A stretch of DNA of 42,034 nt from the NCBI GenBank assembly GCA_910586845.1, contig CAJUJV010000028.1:1-42034 (forward strand), read 5' to 3'. The translations under genes were made by a program, and so were the position numbers. Positions 1-6,545 of the stretch are shown piece by piece. Source of the DNA: an uncultured Hungatella sp. Lineage in GTDB: Bacteria; Bacillota; Clostridia; Lachnospirales; Lachnospiraceae. The first letter of the stretch is position 1. Each line of letters opens with the position of its first letter. The notes below the pieces were generated by a model. It did not search any database. It worked only from the letters and a program-made list of their open reading frames with translations, and had not been told where the DNA came from.

Positions 1-78
1 TTTTCTGTTAATCTTAGCATATTAAAGATGTCTGCTGATGAATACTGTAAAATATTTGGTGAACCGGAGGAAGGGTAA
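1..78 (+). CDS. possible 3' end of a truncated gene
   Basis: An open frame enters from the left edge and reads 25 codons to a TAA stop at 76-78. The readable end is hydrophilic and ends in EPEEG. It is too short to assign to a family. The stop lies just before a good promoter for the small RNA, which is consistent with a real gene end, but a chance open frame of this length cannot be excluded. Confidence 0.3.
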   Translation, partial: FSVNLSILKMSADEYCKIFGEPEEG

Positions 79-88
79 GAAATTTTCA

Positions 89-117
89 TTGACTTCACCC
101 TGGCAAAATGTTATTAT
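89..117 (+). promoter_or_regulatory. sigma-A type promoter of the candidate antisense RNA
   Basis: TTGACT at 89-94 and TATTAT at 112-117 are separated by 17 bp, close to the vegetative consensus. Transcription would begin near 124, run rightwards and end at the hairpin at 199-240. No ribosome binding site followed by a sizeable reading frame lies between them. Confidence 0.6.
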
Positions 118-123
118 GAACTT

Positions 124-241
124 GTAATAGGAGAAAGGCGGCGATGTAGCTGCCGCCCTTAGGGAATTACAGATTGCTAATTTAAGCAATCGTCTCTCGA
201 CCCATCAGTCGCCGCCAAGCTTGCTGATGGGTCTTTTTCTG
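124..241 (+). ncRNA. candidate antisense small RNA (type I antitoxin-like)
   Basis: This is a roughly 115-nt unit bounded by a good promoter and an intrinsic terminator. It contains three predicted hairpins: GGCGGC/GCCGCC near 137-158, GATTGCT/AGCAATC near 172-190, and the terminator stem GACCCATCAG/CTGATGGGTC at 199-233, followed by TTTTTCTG. Its 3' half is complementary to the 3' end of the small gene on the opposite strand (177-344). That tail-to-tail overlap is the arrangement of TxpA/RatA-type and BsrG/SR4-type toxin-antitoxin loci in Firmicutes. The promoter, hairpins and overlap are seen directly; the antitoxin role is inferred. Confidence 0.5.
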
Positions 242-344
242 TCTGTCCCTTGTGCCGCTTTATGTAAGGTTTACTCTTTTCAGCCAATGTTGCCAGACCT
301 ACTAAGATACTTACGATGCGGCTCATGATGTCTAAAATACCCAC
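177..344 (-). CDS. small hydrophobic protein, possible type I toxin (55 aa)
   Basis: The GTG start at 344 is chosen because AAAGGAGG lies 9 nt upstream (354-361). The longer ATG-initiated frame from 398 has no such site. The protein has an N-terminal stretch of about 20 mostly hydrophobic residues (roughly 3-21), then a basic segment containing KRHK, and a polar tail. Length and shape fit small membrane toxins of type I systems, but I do not recognise a specific family. The last third of the gene is overlapped by the opposite-strand RNA whose terminator hairpin lies inside this coding region. A TATAAT at about 510 on this strand could be its -10 box, implying a long leader of about 130 nt. 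A chance ORF remains possible, though the strong ribosome binding site argues against it. Confidence 0.5.
   Translation of the reverse strand: MGILDIMSRIVSILVGLATLAEKSKPYIKRHKGQTEKDPSASLAATDGSRDDCLN
199..240 (+). terminator. intrinsic terminator of the small RNA
   Basis: The perfect 10-bp stem GACCCATCAG/CTGATGGGTC (199-208 with 224-233) is followed by TTTTTCTGTC. It terminates rightward transcription. On the other strand it lies within the coding region of the small protein. Confidence 0.75.
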
Positions 345-698
345 AGACCCGATCCTCCTTTCTTTGGTGTTTACACACCTGCGGCACTGGTCTAACATGA
401 ATTAAACCCGTCCCGAAGGTGCGTATTCTCCAAATAGGGAGTGCTCACTCGTTTTCGCTGATGTCTCCAACCTGCCATCCGTTCCTTATGGAACTTTCAA
501 CAGGTATGACCATTATAAGGGATTTAGGGAGAGAATGGAATACCTGAAAATATGAAATTGGTCGAAACAGAGCCAAAAGGGTAGATTATACCCTTTTGGC
601 TCTGCCTTATAGCAGGTTCATTCTTCTGTTTTCCCAGTCCTGTTTTCAGATCATTCTCAGTGGGATAAATGGTGAGAAATCGGTAGGAGCGGGACACC
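345..698. other. gene-poor interval between the small gene and guaA
   Basis: No convincing gene is seen. On the minus strand the right part holds a TATAAT near 510 that may serve the small gene, and a small GTTCC-TTAT-GGAAC hairpin near 480-493. The minus-strand frame running through 524-706 overlaps the end of guaA and lacks a ribosome binding site. A strong hairpin sits at 568-604. Confidence 0.5.
568..604 (-). terminator. strong hairpin downstream of guaA
   Basis: A perfect 16-bp inverted repeat (568-583 with 589-604) encloses a 5-nt loop. It lies 95 bp beyond the guaA stop. On the minus strand it is followed by only a short T run (TTTCG), so it is probably a terminator or a 3'-end stabilising stem rather than a textbook terminator. 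Confidence 0.6.
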
Positions 699-1991
699 CT
701 ATTCAAATTCTATCGTCGCCGGCGGCTTCGGACTCATATCATAGCACACTCTGCACACATTCCCCACTTCCGCCAGGATCCGGTTTGTAATCCTCTCAAG
801 CACATCCCAGTCCACTCTCTCCACCGTAGCGCTCATGGCATCCACCGTGTTGATTGCCCGGATGATCACCATATAGTCAAAGCACCTGGCGTTGTTCTTC
901 ACTCCCACGGACTTGAAATCCGGCACCACGGTAAAGTACTGCCATACCTTCTTGTCAAGCCCTGCCTTTTCGAACTCATCTCTGAGGATAGCGTCGGATT
1001 CTCTGACAGCCTCCAGCCGGTCTCTGGTGATGGCGCCGAGACACCGGACACCCAGACCCGGGCCTGGGAAGGGCTGACGGTAGACCATGGAGGCAGGCAG
1101 ACCCAGTTCCACACCGCAGGCCCGCACTTCATCTTTAAACAGCTGCTTTAAGGGCTCCACCAGCTCGAACTTCAAATCCTCCGGCAGGCCTCCCACATTG
1201 TGGTGGGATTTCACCATCCTGGCCGTCTTGGTGCCGCTCTCGATGATATCCGGGTAGATGGTTCCCTGACCCAGGAAATCGATGCCCTCCAGCTTTCTGG
1301 CTTCCTCCTCGAACACCCGGATAAATTCTCCGCCTATGATCTTGCGCTTCTGCTCCGGGTCAGCCACTCCTGCCAGCTTGCCCAGAAATCTCTCGGTGGC
1401 ATCCACATAGATCAGATTGGCATGAAGCTGATTCTTGAATACTTCGATGACGCTCTCCGATTCGTGTTTCCGCATGAGACCGTGGTTCACATGGACGCAT
1501 ACCAGCTGCTTTCCGATGGCCTTGATGAGCATGGCGGCAACTACGGACGAATCCACGCCGCCTGAGAGGGCCAGAAGCACTTTCCTGTCTCCTACCTGGC
1601 GGCGGATCAGCTCCACCTGGTCCTCAATAAAATTCTTCATATTCCAGTTGGCCTGAGCGTGGCAGGTGTCAAAGACAAACTCCCTGAGAGTTTCCTTGTC
1701 CGGGAGAGTCTCCAGTCTCTTTTCGCACCGGGCCGTGGGGTGATCGATGGCTATCATGGGATAACCGCAGTCATACAGCGCCGGGTCGATATCCACTGCC
1801 GCGCCGTCTACCACACGGTTCTCCCCGCCGTTTAACACGATCCCCTTTACATTCTCCAGTTCTTTCAGGGCCTGGGGGGTGATGTCATGGGGATGGATCT
1901 CGCTGTACACTCCCAGTTCCCGGATCTGACGGGCCACGGCAGTATTCTCTGTGCTGCCCAGGTCAAGAATTACGATCATATCCTGTTTCAT
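699..1991 (-). CDS. guaA: GMP synthase with eroded glutaminase domain
   Basis: GMP synthase converts XMP to GMP with ATP and ammonia, normally taking the ammonia from glutamine through an N-terminal amidotransferase domain. The ATP-pyrophosphatase half is intact: P-loop SGGVDSSV near residues 143-150, and the dimerisation/XMP-binding C-terminus with RQPFPGPGLG and the terminal PPATIEFE. The N-terminal domain is only about 110 residues instead of about 200. It keeps its first strand (ILDLGS) and a GG turn (VLNGGE), but the GxCxG nucleophile elbow and the catalytic His-x-Glu are gone; only an AIDHP remnant remains. The start at 1991 is chosen for AGGAGG 7 nt upstream; an upstream in-frame ATG at 2030 lacks a site. 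At 430 aa it is about 90 residues short of typical GuaA. The protein probably uses free ammonia or a partner glutaminase, which is inferred. Confidence 0.93.
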   Translation of the reverse strand: MKQDMIVILDLGSTENTAVARQIRELGVYSEIHPHDITPQALKELENVKGIVLNGGENRVVDGAAVDIDPALYDCGYPMIAIDHPTARCEKRLETLPDKETLREFVFDTCHAQANWNMKNFIEDQVELIRRQVGDRKVLLALSGGVDSSVVAAMLIKAIGKQLVCVHVNHGLMRKHESESVIEVFKNQLHANLIYVDATERFLGKLAGVADPEQKRKIIGGEFIRVFEEEARKLEGIDFLGQGTIYPDIIESGTKTARMVKSHHNVGGLPEDLKFELVEPLKQLFKDEVRACGVELGLPASMVYRQPFPGPGLGVRCLGAITRDRLEAVRESDAILRDEFEKAGLDKKVWQYFTVVPDFKSVGVKNNARCFDYMVIIRAINTVDAMSATVERVDWDVLERITNRILAEVGNVCRVCYDMSPKPPATIEFE

Positions 1992-2050
1992 GTTTTTCCT
2001 CCTGCTTGTATAAATGTTATGCCTCCTCACCGGCGGTCAGGCGGCAGGTC

Positions 2051-3286
2051 CTACTTCTTCTCTACCCATTTTCCGAAAAGAGTTTTCTTGTATCTGGACA
2101 GCTCTTCTCCGGCTTCCGGAAGGCTTCCCGCCTTCTGCAGATACTCTGCTCCCTTTTTGATGTCTCTGGAGACTCCCAGGCCCCGGGCATAGATCACGCC
2201 CAGCATATAGTATGCCTCCTCGCTGACCCAGGTCACTTTCTCCAGAAAGGTCCTGGCCCTGACGTAATCCTTCTGGACTCCCAGGCCGTTAAAATAGGCT
2301 TTTGCCAGATAGACGATTCCCCACTTGTTGTCCTGGTCAAAGGCTTTGGTGAGAAGCTCCACTGCCCTGACGTAATCCTGGGGAACCCCTTTCCCGTCAA
2401 ATAACAGAGCTCCCAGTCGGTTGCAGCATCCGATGCTGTCCGCCGGCCCTTTCTCATAACACCTGGCAGCGTAAGCACAATCCTGGGGAACCACCTTTCC
2501 CTCCTCGTAGGCCCTGCCCACGAAGTACCAGCTCTCTTTCTCCCCGTTCTCTGCTGCCTTCTTATGCCACTCCAGGGCCTCTGCCTCTCTTCCCGCCTGT
2601 GCCAGGTCTTTGGCATAGATATGCTGATGGATAGGATAGCCCAGCTTTGCCCCGGTCTCCCAGATCGTCTCCGCCTTCTGGGGCTGAGGCGCGATCAGAT
2701 CCTCATCGCCTTTCTCATAGTACCGGCATAAATTGTTGCCTGCGTAGTACATACCGCCGCGAAAAGCCTTCCAGAACCAGTCCTCGCATTTGGAGATATT
2801 TGCCCTCAGATAGGCACGGAAGCTGTCAATATCGGGAAAAGACTCCCTGCCTTTCCCCTCGATCTCCAGAAAATCCCACCAGAAGTAAACATTTCCCACG
2901 GTATACTGACAGAAAGGCTCTCCTCCTTCCGCCTTCTCCAGAACGATCTCAAAGGCCTCCTTTAAGTCAGCAAATGGCATCCTGGCCTTCAGCTCCGGCG
3001 TCAGCACGCCGCTCCGCAAAGCCAGCAGCACGCCCATGGCACTTCCCTGCTCCACTGCCTCGTGCATCAGCGCTTCCGCCCTGTCATCGTCCTCGGGAAA
3101 CTCATGTCCTCTCCACACATACTGATAGCCGCAGAGGCAACGGGCGAGAATACAGGTGGCATCTCCATCCCCTGCCGCAGAAGCCTTCTCCAGCCGCCGG
3201 AAGCTTTCCTGCCCGCGGCCGGTAGTCACGTCATAATAAATGTCTCTCAGCGCCTGTTCTACCACATCACTGAAAAATTTTCCCAT
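2051..3286 (-). CDS. Sel1-like repeat (SLR) protein
   Basis: This 411-aa protein has no signal peptide or membrane segment. From about residue 220 to 395 it contains at least four Sel1-type helical repeats with the recurring pattern A-x-x-x-Y-x-x-G-x-G-V-x-x-D-Y/C-x-x-A (for example GKGVPQDYVRA and GLGVQKDYVRA). Its N-terminal half is also helical and repeat-like, with repeated Ala/Glu-rich helices. SLR proteins are scaffolds for protein-protein contacts; the partner is unknown. The start has GAGGAGA a few bases upstream. It lies 59 bp upstream of guaA on the same strand with no obvious terminator between, so the two may be co-transcribed. Confidence 0.85.
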   Translation of the reverse strand: MGKFFSDVVEQALRDIYYDVTTGRGQESFRRLEKASAAGDGDATCILARCLCGYQYVWRGHEFPEDDDRAEALMHEAVEQGSAMGVLLALRSGVLTPELKARMPFADLKEAFEIVLEKAEGGEPFCQYTVGNVYFWWDFLEIEGKGRESFPDIDSFRAYLRANISKCEDWFWKAFRGGMYYAGNNLCRYYEKGDEDLIAPQPQKAETIWETGAKLGYPIHQHIYAKDLAQAGREAEALEWHKKAAENGEKESWYFVGRAYEEGKVVPQDCAYAARCYEKGPADSIGCCNRLGALLFDGKGVPQDYVRAVELLTKAFDQDNKWGIVYLAKAYFNGLGVQKDYVRARTFLEKVTWVSEEAYYMLGVIYARGLGVSRDIKKGAEYLQKAGSLPEAGEELSRYKKTLFGKWVEKK

Positions 3287-3363
3287 CTCTGTCTCTCCTC
3301 TGTCACTTTGTCAACCCCATGTCAGTCCAACCTGTCAGACAGATGACTGACCGGAACAGTAAC

Positions 3364-3392
3364 ATCATACCATAATTTCCCTCCCGTTGCTA
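3364..3392 (-). promoter_or_regulatory. possible promoter of the Sel1 gene
   Basis: On the minus strand, TAGCAA (3387-3392) and TATGAT (3364-3369) are 17 bp apart, with TG one base before the -10 box (extended -10). The leader of about 70 nt contains GTCAGTC and GACTGAC arms that could pair around a nested CTGTC/GACAG hairpin. Confidence 0.4.
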
Positions 3393-3505
3393 CTAAAAAC
3401 CGTGCAAAAAGGGTGTGGCCCCCAGACGTAAAACAGTTTTCATCCGGTTTTTCACATCGGCCAAAGGCCTGATACTTCCTGCCCGTCCCTGCTATATCCG
3501 GAAAG

Positions 3506-3542
3506 GAAAAAGGCCTCTCCCTGCTCCGAACGGAAGAAGCCT
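3506..3542 (-). terminator. terminator of the YczE-type gene
   Basis: On the minus strand an 11-bp stem with two G-U pairs (AGGCTTCTTCC with GGGAGAGGCCT) is followed by TTTTTCCTTT. It begins 7 bp after the stop codon of the membrane protein gene. Confidence 0.75.
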
Positions 3543-3548
3543 TCTTGT

Positions 3549-4184
3549 CTATTTTTTATGGCCGTACAAAAACGGTTCCGACACATTGGTGTTGAACCAC
3601 TGAACCACGGGACCCATAAACAGGGCGGTAATCACGGTTCCCACGCCGATGGTCACATGGAAGATAAAACCGGTGAGGACACAGACAGAGTCCGTAATGA
3701 TCCTGCAGACCCGAAAGGGCAGAATCTTATATTTGTTGCCTGCGATCAGGGACCAGGCATCATAGGCCGACACCCCCAGGTCCGCCGTAAAATACACGGA
3801 AGCCGCAAAACAGGTCCCGAAAATCCCAAAGAGCATCATGGCGATCCGCACCGGCATGGACGGATCCGGGAAAAAGCCGTCCAGGATCCCTCTCATCAGG
3901 TCCGCCGCCGCCCCTGTAAAGAGCAGATTAATCACTGTGGCGATGCCTATGTAGTGCTTCTCCACAAAGAACACTCCCACCAGCAGGGCTCCGGTGATGA
4001 CGAGATAAAAGGTACTGTAAGTGGAGTGAAAAATATTGCCGATTCCTGTGACAAAACAGGTAAAAGGATCTGCTCCCAGATTGGCTTTCTGAAAAGCACC
4101 TACACAGAATCCTGTGACGATGACCCCGAAAAAGGACATGGCGATCCTTTTCCATTTTTGTGAAGTTTCTTTTCTTTCCATCAT
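3549..4184 (-). CDS. YczE/YitT-type integral membrane protein
   Basis: This 211-aa polytopic membrane protein has about five or six hydrophobic segments. The N-terminal stretch FFGVIVTGFCVGAF is followed by KANLGADPF, and a second half-repeat carries TADLGVSAYDAW. These two copies of an LG-x-x-P/A-[FY]-D-like signature are typical of the YczE (COG2364) family of membrane proteins, whose biochemical role is not established. The start is preceded by GGAGG. It is a single-gene unit with its own promoter (4238-4265) and terminator (3506-3542). Confidence 0.85.
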   Translation of the reverse strand: MMERKETSQKWKRIAMSFFGVIVTGFCVGAFQKANLGADPFTCFVTGIGNIFHSTYSTFYLVITGALLVGVFFVEKHYIGIATVINLLFTGAAADLMRGILDGFFPDPSMPVRIAMMLFGIFGTCFAASVYFTADLGVSAYDAWSLIAGNKYKILPFRVCRIITDSVCVLTGFIFHVTIGVGTVITALFMGPVVQWFNTNVSEPFLYGHKK

Positions 4185-4237
4185 TCTGCCTCCAACACTA
4201 TGATTCCGGAGTCCGGTATTGTGTTCGTTACGGCTCT

Positions 4238-4265
4238 ATTGTATCCTTTTCTCCCTTTCTTTCAA
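4238..4265 (-). promoter_or_regulatory. promoter of the YczE-type gene
   Basis: On the minus strand, TTGAAA (4260-4265) and TACAAT (4238-4243) are separated by 16 bp, about 55 bp before the start codon. This is a near-consensus vegetative promoter. Confidence 0.6.
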
Positions 4266-4342
4266 GTGAAAAATGAAGCAAAAAACTGTCCATTTGTTAA
4301 TTGACCAGGGATGGAAACCCGCTGAATCCGGCGGTCCGGTTC

Positions 4343-5242
4343 TCAGCTCCCGGATGTTTTTCTCCTGTCCTCTCTGATAAACGGCTCCCGGATCTCCTCT
4401 GATATCAGGATCCCGTACCGGTCCGGCCGCCGGTAGGCATTGCCGTGGACTTCCCGCCGCCGGTAGGCCCTCATCTCGTCAATTGGAAAATCCGCAACAA
4501 AAATCCCCTCCGCCCCATCCGCCTCCAGGATCAGCGTGTCCCTGGATCCCGGTTCATCCGGCCTGTAGGCAATGCCGTCAAATGCCGTGGAATGGCCGTT
4601 GCAGTCCTCCTGCGTGTCCGGATAATTGACAGTGGCGATTCCAACCATATTCTCGTATGCCCTTCCCCGCAGCTGGGAGATCCGGTTGATCTCCATGGGG
4701 CAGGCATTGGGAACCAGCAGGATCTCCGCCCCCTTCAGCATGAGGATCCTGGCGCTCTCCGGAAATTCCCTGTCATAGCAGATCATACTGCCCACCTTTA
4801 CCGCGCCTGCGGCCGTATCCAAATCTGCGACGAAAAATTCCTCTCCCGGCGTCAGCCGGTTCTCCTCACCGAAGTCACATGTATGTACCTTGGCATAGAT
4901 GTATTGGTCACGGCCGAACCGGTCCACAAGACAGATACTGTTTCTGGGGGATGGCTCCCACTTCTCCAGAAACGTGATGCCCACGGCCATGTCCAGTTCT
5001 TTGGCCAGCTTCCGGAATTCCTCCAGAAAAGCGCTGTCCCTGCCCACGGCCAGTTTCCTCAGGGCCTCCGGGTCTTCGGGGATCTCATAGCCGCAGCTCC
5101 ACATCTCCGGAAACAGGGCGATGTCGGCTCCCTGCCTTCTGGCCCGGCGGCATGCGAGAAGACCCTTTTCCAGATTTTCCTCCATCGTTTTCCCCGGCGC
5201 AAGCTGGAGGAGAGCTACGCGCAGGTTTCTGGTATTGTCCAT
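4343..5242 (-). CDS. carbon-nitrogen hydrolase (nitrilase superfamily amidase)
   Basis: This 299-aa cytoplasmic enzyme hydrolyses a carbon-nitrogen bond in an amide, nitrile or carbamoyl substrate. The catalytic triad of the nitrilase superfamily is visible: Glu46 in FPEMW, Lys118 in YAKVHTC, and the nucleophile Cys155 in MICYDREFPE. The spacing and the CYDREFPE motif match the N-carbamoylputrescine amidase / beta-ureidopropionase-like branches, but the substrate cannot be read from the sequence. The start has AAGGAAA upstream. It lies 30 bp downstream of an unknown gene (5273-5926) and probably shares its promoter. Confidence 0.88.
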   Translation of the reverse strand: MDNTRNLRVALLQLAPGKTMEENLEKGLLACRRARRQGADIALFPEMWSCGYEIPEDPEALRKLAVGRDSAFLEEFRKLAKELDMAVGITFLEKWEPSPRNSICLVDRFGRDQYIYAKVHTCDFGEENRLTPGEEFFVADLDTAAGAVKVGSMICYDREFPESARILMLKGAEILLVPNACPMEINRISQLRGRAYENMVGIATVNYPDTQEDCNGHSTAFDGIAYRPDEPGSRDTLILEADGAEGIFVADFPIDEMRAYRRREVHGNAYRRPDRYGILISEEIREPFIREDRRKTSGS

Positions 5243-5272
5243 GTTTTTTCCTTTTTTATGAAATATTGGATT

Positions 5273-5926
5273 TTACTGTGCTTCCTGTTTTTTCACAAAG
5301 CATTCTACCGCGGTGTGATATTCATAATTTCTCTGCTGCTGATAAAACCTGAGGTAGCTTTTCCCCTCTGCTCTGCTCCAGATATCCCTCAGAGATTCCC
5401 CCTGATGCTTGCCCTTGGCAAGAACAATGCGGCCAAGTTCTTCCAGACTTTTTTTGTCATAAATATCCCGCAGTATACCATCGGTATCGGATAAACACTG
5501 ACTGTTCTTATCCCGGAACCATCTGGAAAAACCGCTTCTGGTAAATCTGGTCTGTTTCTCCTTAAGGATCCCTGTTTCATCCATATCCAGAACTTCGATC
5601 AAAAGAACCTCATTTTCATGAGCCGTTCCTTTTTTCGCATAGTTTACGAGAAAAAGGGCGGCATCAAAATCTGTCTTTGTTCTCCAGAGCGCCAAGAATT
5701 TATTCTTGTTTTTATTCCAGTAATACCTGGGATGACTGGTATAAGGCGTGACTTTTGGCTGGTTCTCGTCACACAGCAGGTATTCGATGATCTGATATCC
5801 CTCTTCTGGGTTTTTCATGATACGGTCAAAATTGATCCCTGCCGTCACGTCGCCTGCCAGCATCTCCCTGGCAAATTCAAAACCGCTGGAATCGTCATGT
5901 CCCAGTTTCTTGCTCTCTGTACCCAT
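5273..5926 (-). CDS. uncharacterised protein (217 aa)
   Basis: I do not recognise this protein. It is soluble, rich in charged and aromatic residues, and has no signal peptide or membrane helix. Visible stretches include YWNKNKNKFLALWRTKTDF and repeated Tyr/Arg-rich segments near the C-terminus (YLRFYQQQRNYEYH). The start at 5926 is chosen because GGAGG sits 7 nt upstream; an in-frame ATG 27 codons earlier has no ribosome binding site. It is first in a likely two-gene unit with the nitrilase-family enzyme 30 bp downstream, so it may act on or with that enzyme, which is only a contextual guess. Confidence 0.7.
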   Translation of the reverse strand: MGTESKKLGHDDSSGFEFAREMLAGDVTAGINFDRIMKNPEEGYQIIEYLLCDENQPKVTPYTSHPRYYWNKNKNKFLALWRTKTDFDAALFLVNYAKKGTAHENEVLLIEVLDMDETGILKEKQTRFTRSGFSRWFRDKNSQCLSDTDGILRDIYDKKSLEELGRIVLAKGKHQGESLRDIWSRAEGKSYLRFYQQQRNYEYHTAVECFVKKQEAQ

Positions 5927-5984
5927 ATTCTTTCCTCCCCGATCCGCCATATTATCTGATCCGTAAATTCTTCTCTCCGGATTC

Positions 5985-6013
5985 ATTGTATCACGGGCAG
6001 GAAACAAAGTCTA
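5985..6013 (-). promoter_or_regulatory. promoter upstream of the unknown gene / nitrilase pair
   Basis: On the minus strand, TAGACT (6008-6013) and TACAAT (5985-5990) are 17 bp apart. The start site would lie about 50 bp before the chosen start codon of the unknown gene, and upstream of the discarded longer start only by a few bases, which supports the shorter reading. Confidence 0.5.
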
Positions 6014-6035
6014 TTTATTTACCCCCTGTTTTAAC

Positions 6036-6064
6036 GCGGGAGTATCTTTTTTTGGTACCCCCGC
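6036..6064 (-). terminator. hairpin downstream of rubredoxin
   Basis: An 11-bp stem with one mismatch (GCGGGAGTATC with GGTACCCCCGC) has a T/A-only loop. It lies 29 bp after the rubredoxin stop. The stem is not followed by a clean T run on either strand, so it may be a weak terminator or an mRNA 3'-end stem. Confidence 0.4.
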
Positions 6065-6092
6065 TTCCTGACAGCCTGTAAAAACAGACCTT

Positions 6093-6248
6093 TTATTCTT
6101 TTGAAAACTGATCCTTCCCTACAAAGCAGAGGGGACACTCAAAATCATCGGGCACATCTTCCCATTTTGTTCCCGGTTCAATACCGCCTTCCGGATATCC
6201 TTTCTCCTCGTCATATTCCCAACCGCATACGTCGCATACATATTTCAT
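6093..6248 (-). CDS. rubredoxin
   Basis: This is a 51-aa electron-transfer protein that binds one iron through four cysteines. Both knuckles are present: CDVCGW (Cys5, Cys8) and CPLCF (Cys38, Cys41), with the family's aromatic core residues (Tyr/Trp near 10-12, EPGTKWEDVPDDFECP). The start has AAAGGAG 7 nt upstream. The second knuckle reads CPLCFVGKDQF instead of the commoner CPxCGxxKxxF, a mild variant that loses the Gly after the last cysteine. In anaerobic clostridia rubredoxin feeds electrons to peroxide- and oxygen-reducing enzymes; no such partner adjoins it here. Confidence 0.93.
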   Translation of the reverse strand: MKYVCDVCGWEYDEEKGYPEGGIEPGTKWEDVPDDFECPLCFVGKDQFSKE

Positions 6249-6545
6249 CCCTGTTCTCCTTTATGTCTCTGTTATGGCTGCCGGTCATAAGAGCTTCTGA
6301 CCGGGTATCATGTGATGATATCCTCCGTGGACAAGAGGACACACAACTTGTTCACAGAGGGTAGTATTGCCGGCTGCAGACGAACTCATACAGAAAGCTT
6401 TTTCTGCCGTCACTCTTTTAAAACCGACCTTCCTTAATATTCGAAAAAGGCTATGACAAAACAGGATTTTAGGGTATAATCAAACTGGTGGTCCGCCGCG
6501 CCGGACCGCCGGAGATCAAACACAGAACAGGGAGGGATCTGACCT
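6249..6545. other. intergenic region between rubredoxin and the GH13 gene
   Basis: No gene is seen. It contains the divergent regulatory region: the rightward GH13 promoter at 6453-6480 and, on the left, sequence that must hold the leftward rubredoxin promoter, which I could not assign to clear boxes. A GC-rich inverted repeat (GGTCCG...CGGACC) near 6489-6507 lies in the GH13 leader. Confidence 0.4.
6453..6480 (+). promoter_or_regulatory. promoter of the GH13 gene
   Basis: ATGACA (6453-6458) and a perfect TATAAT (6475-6480) are 16 bp apart. The leader of about 60 nt holds a GC-rich stem (GGTCCG with CGGACC) before the GGGAGG ribosome binding site. Confidence 0.65.

Noticed and set aside
1..700. 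Mobile element at the left edge
   Set aside because: No transposase, integrase, terminal repeats or attachment site could be recognised; the small gene and RNA alone do not show it.
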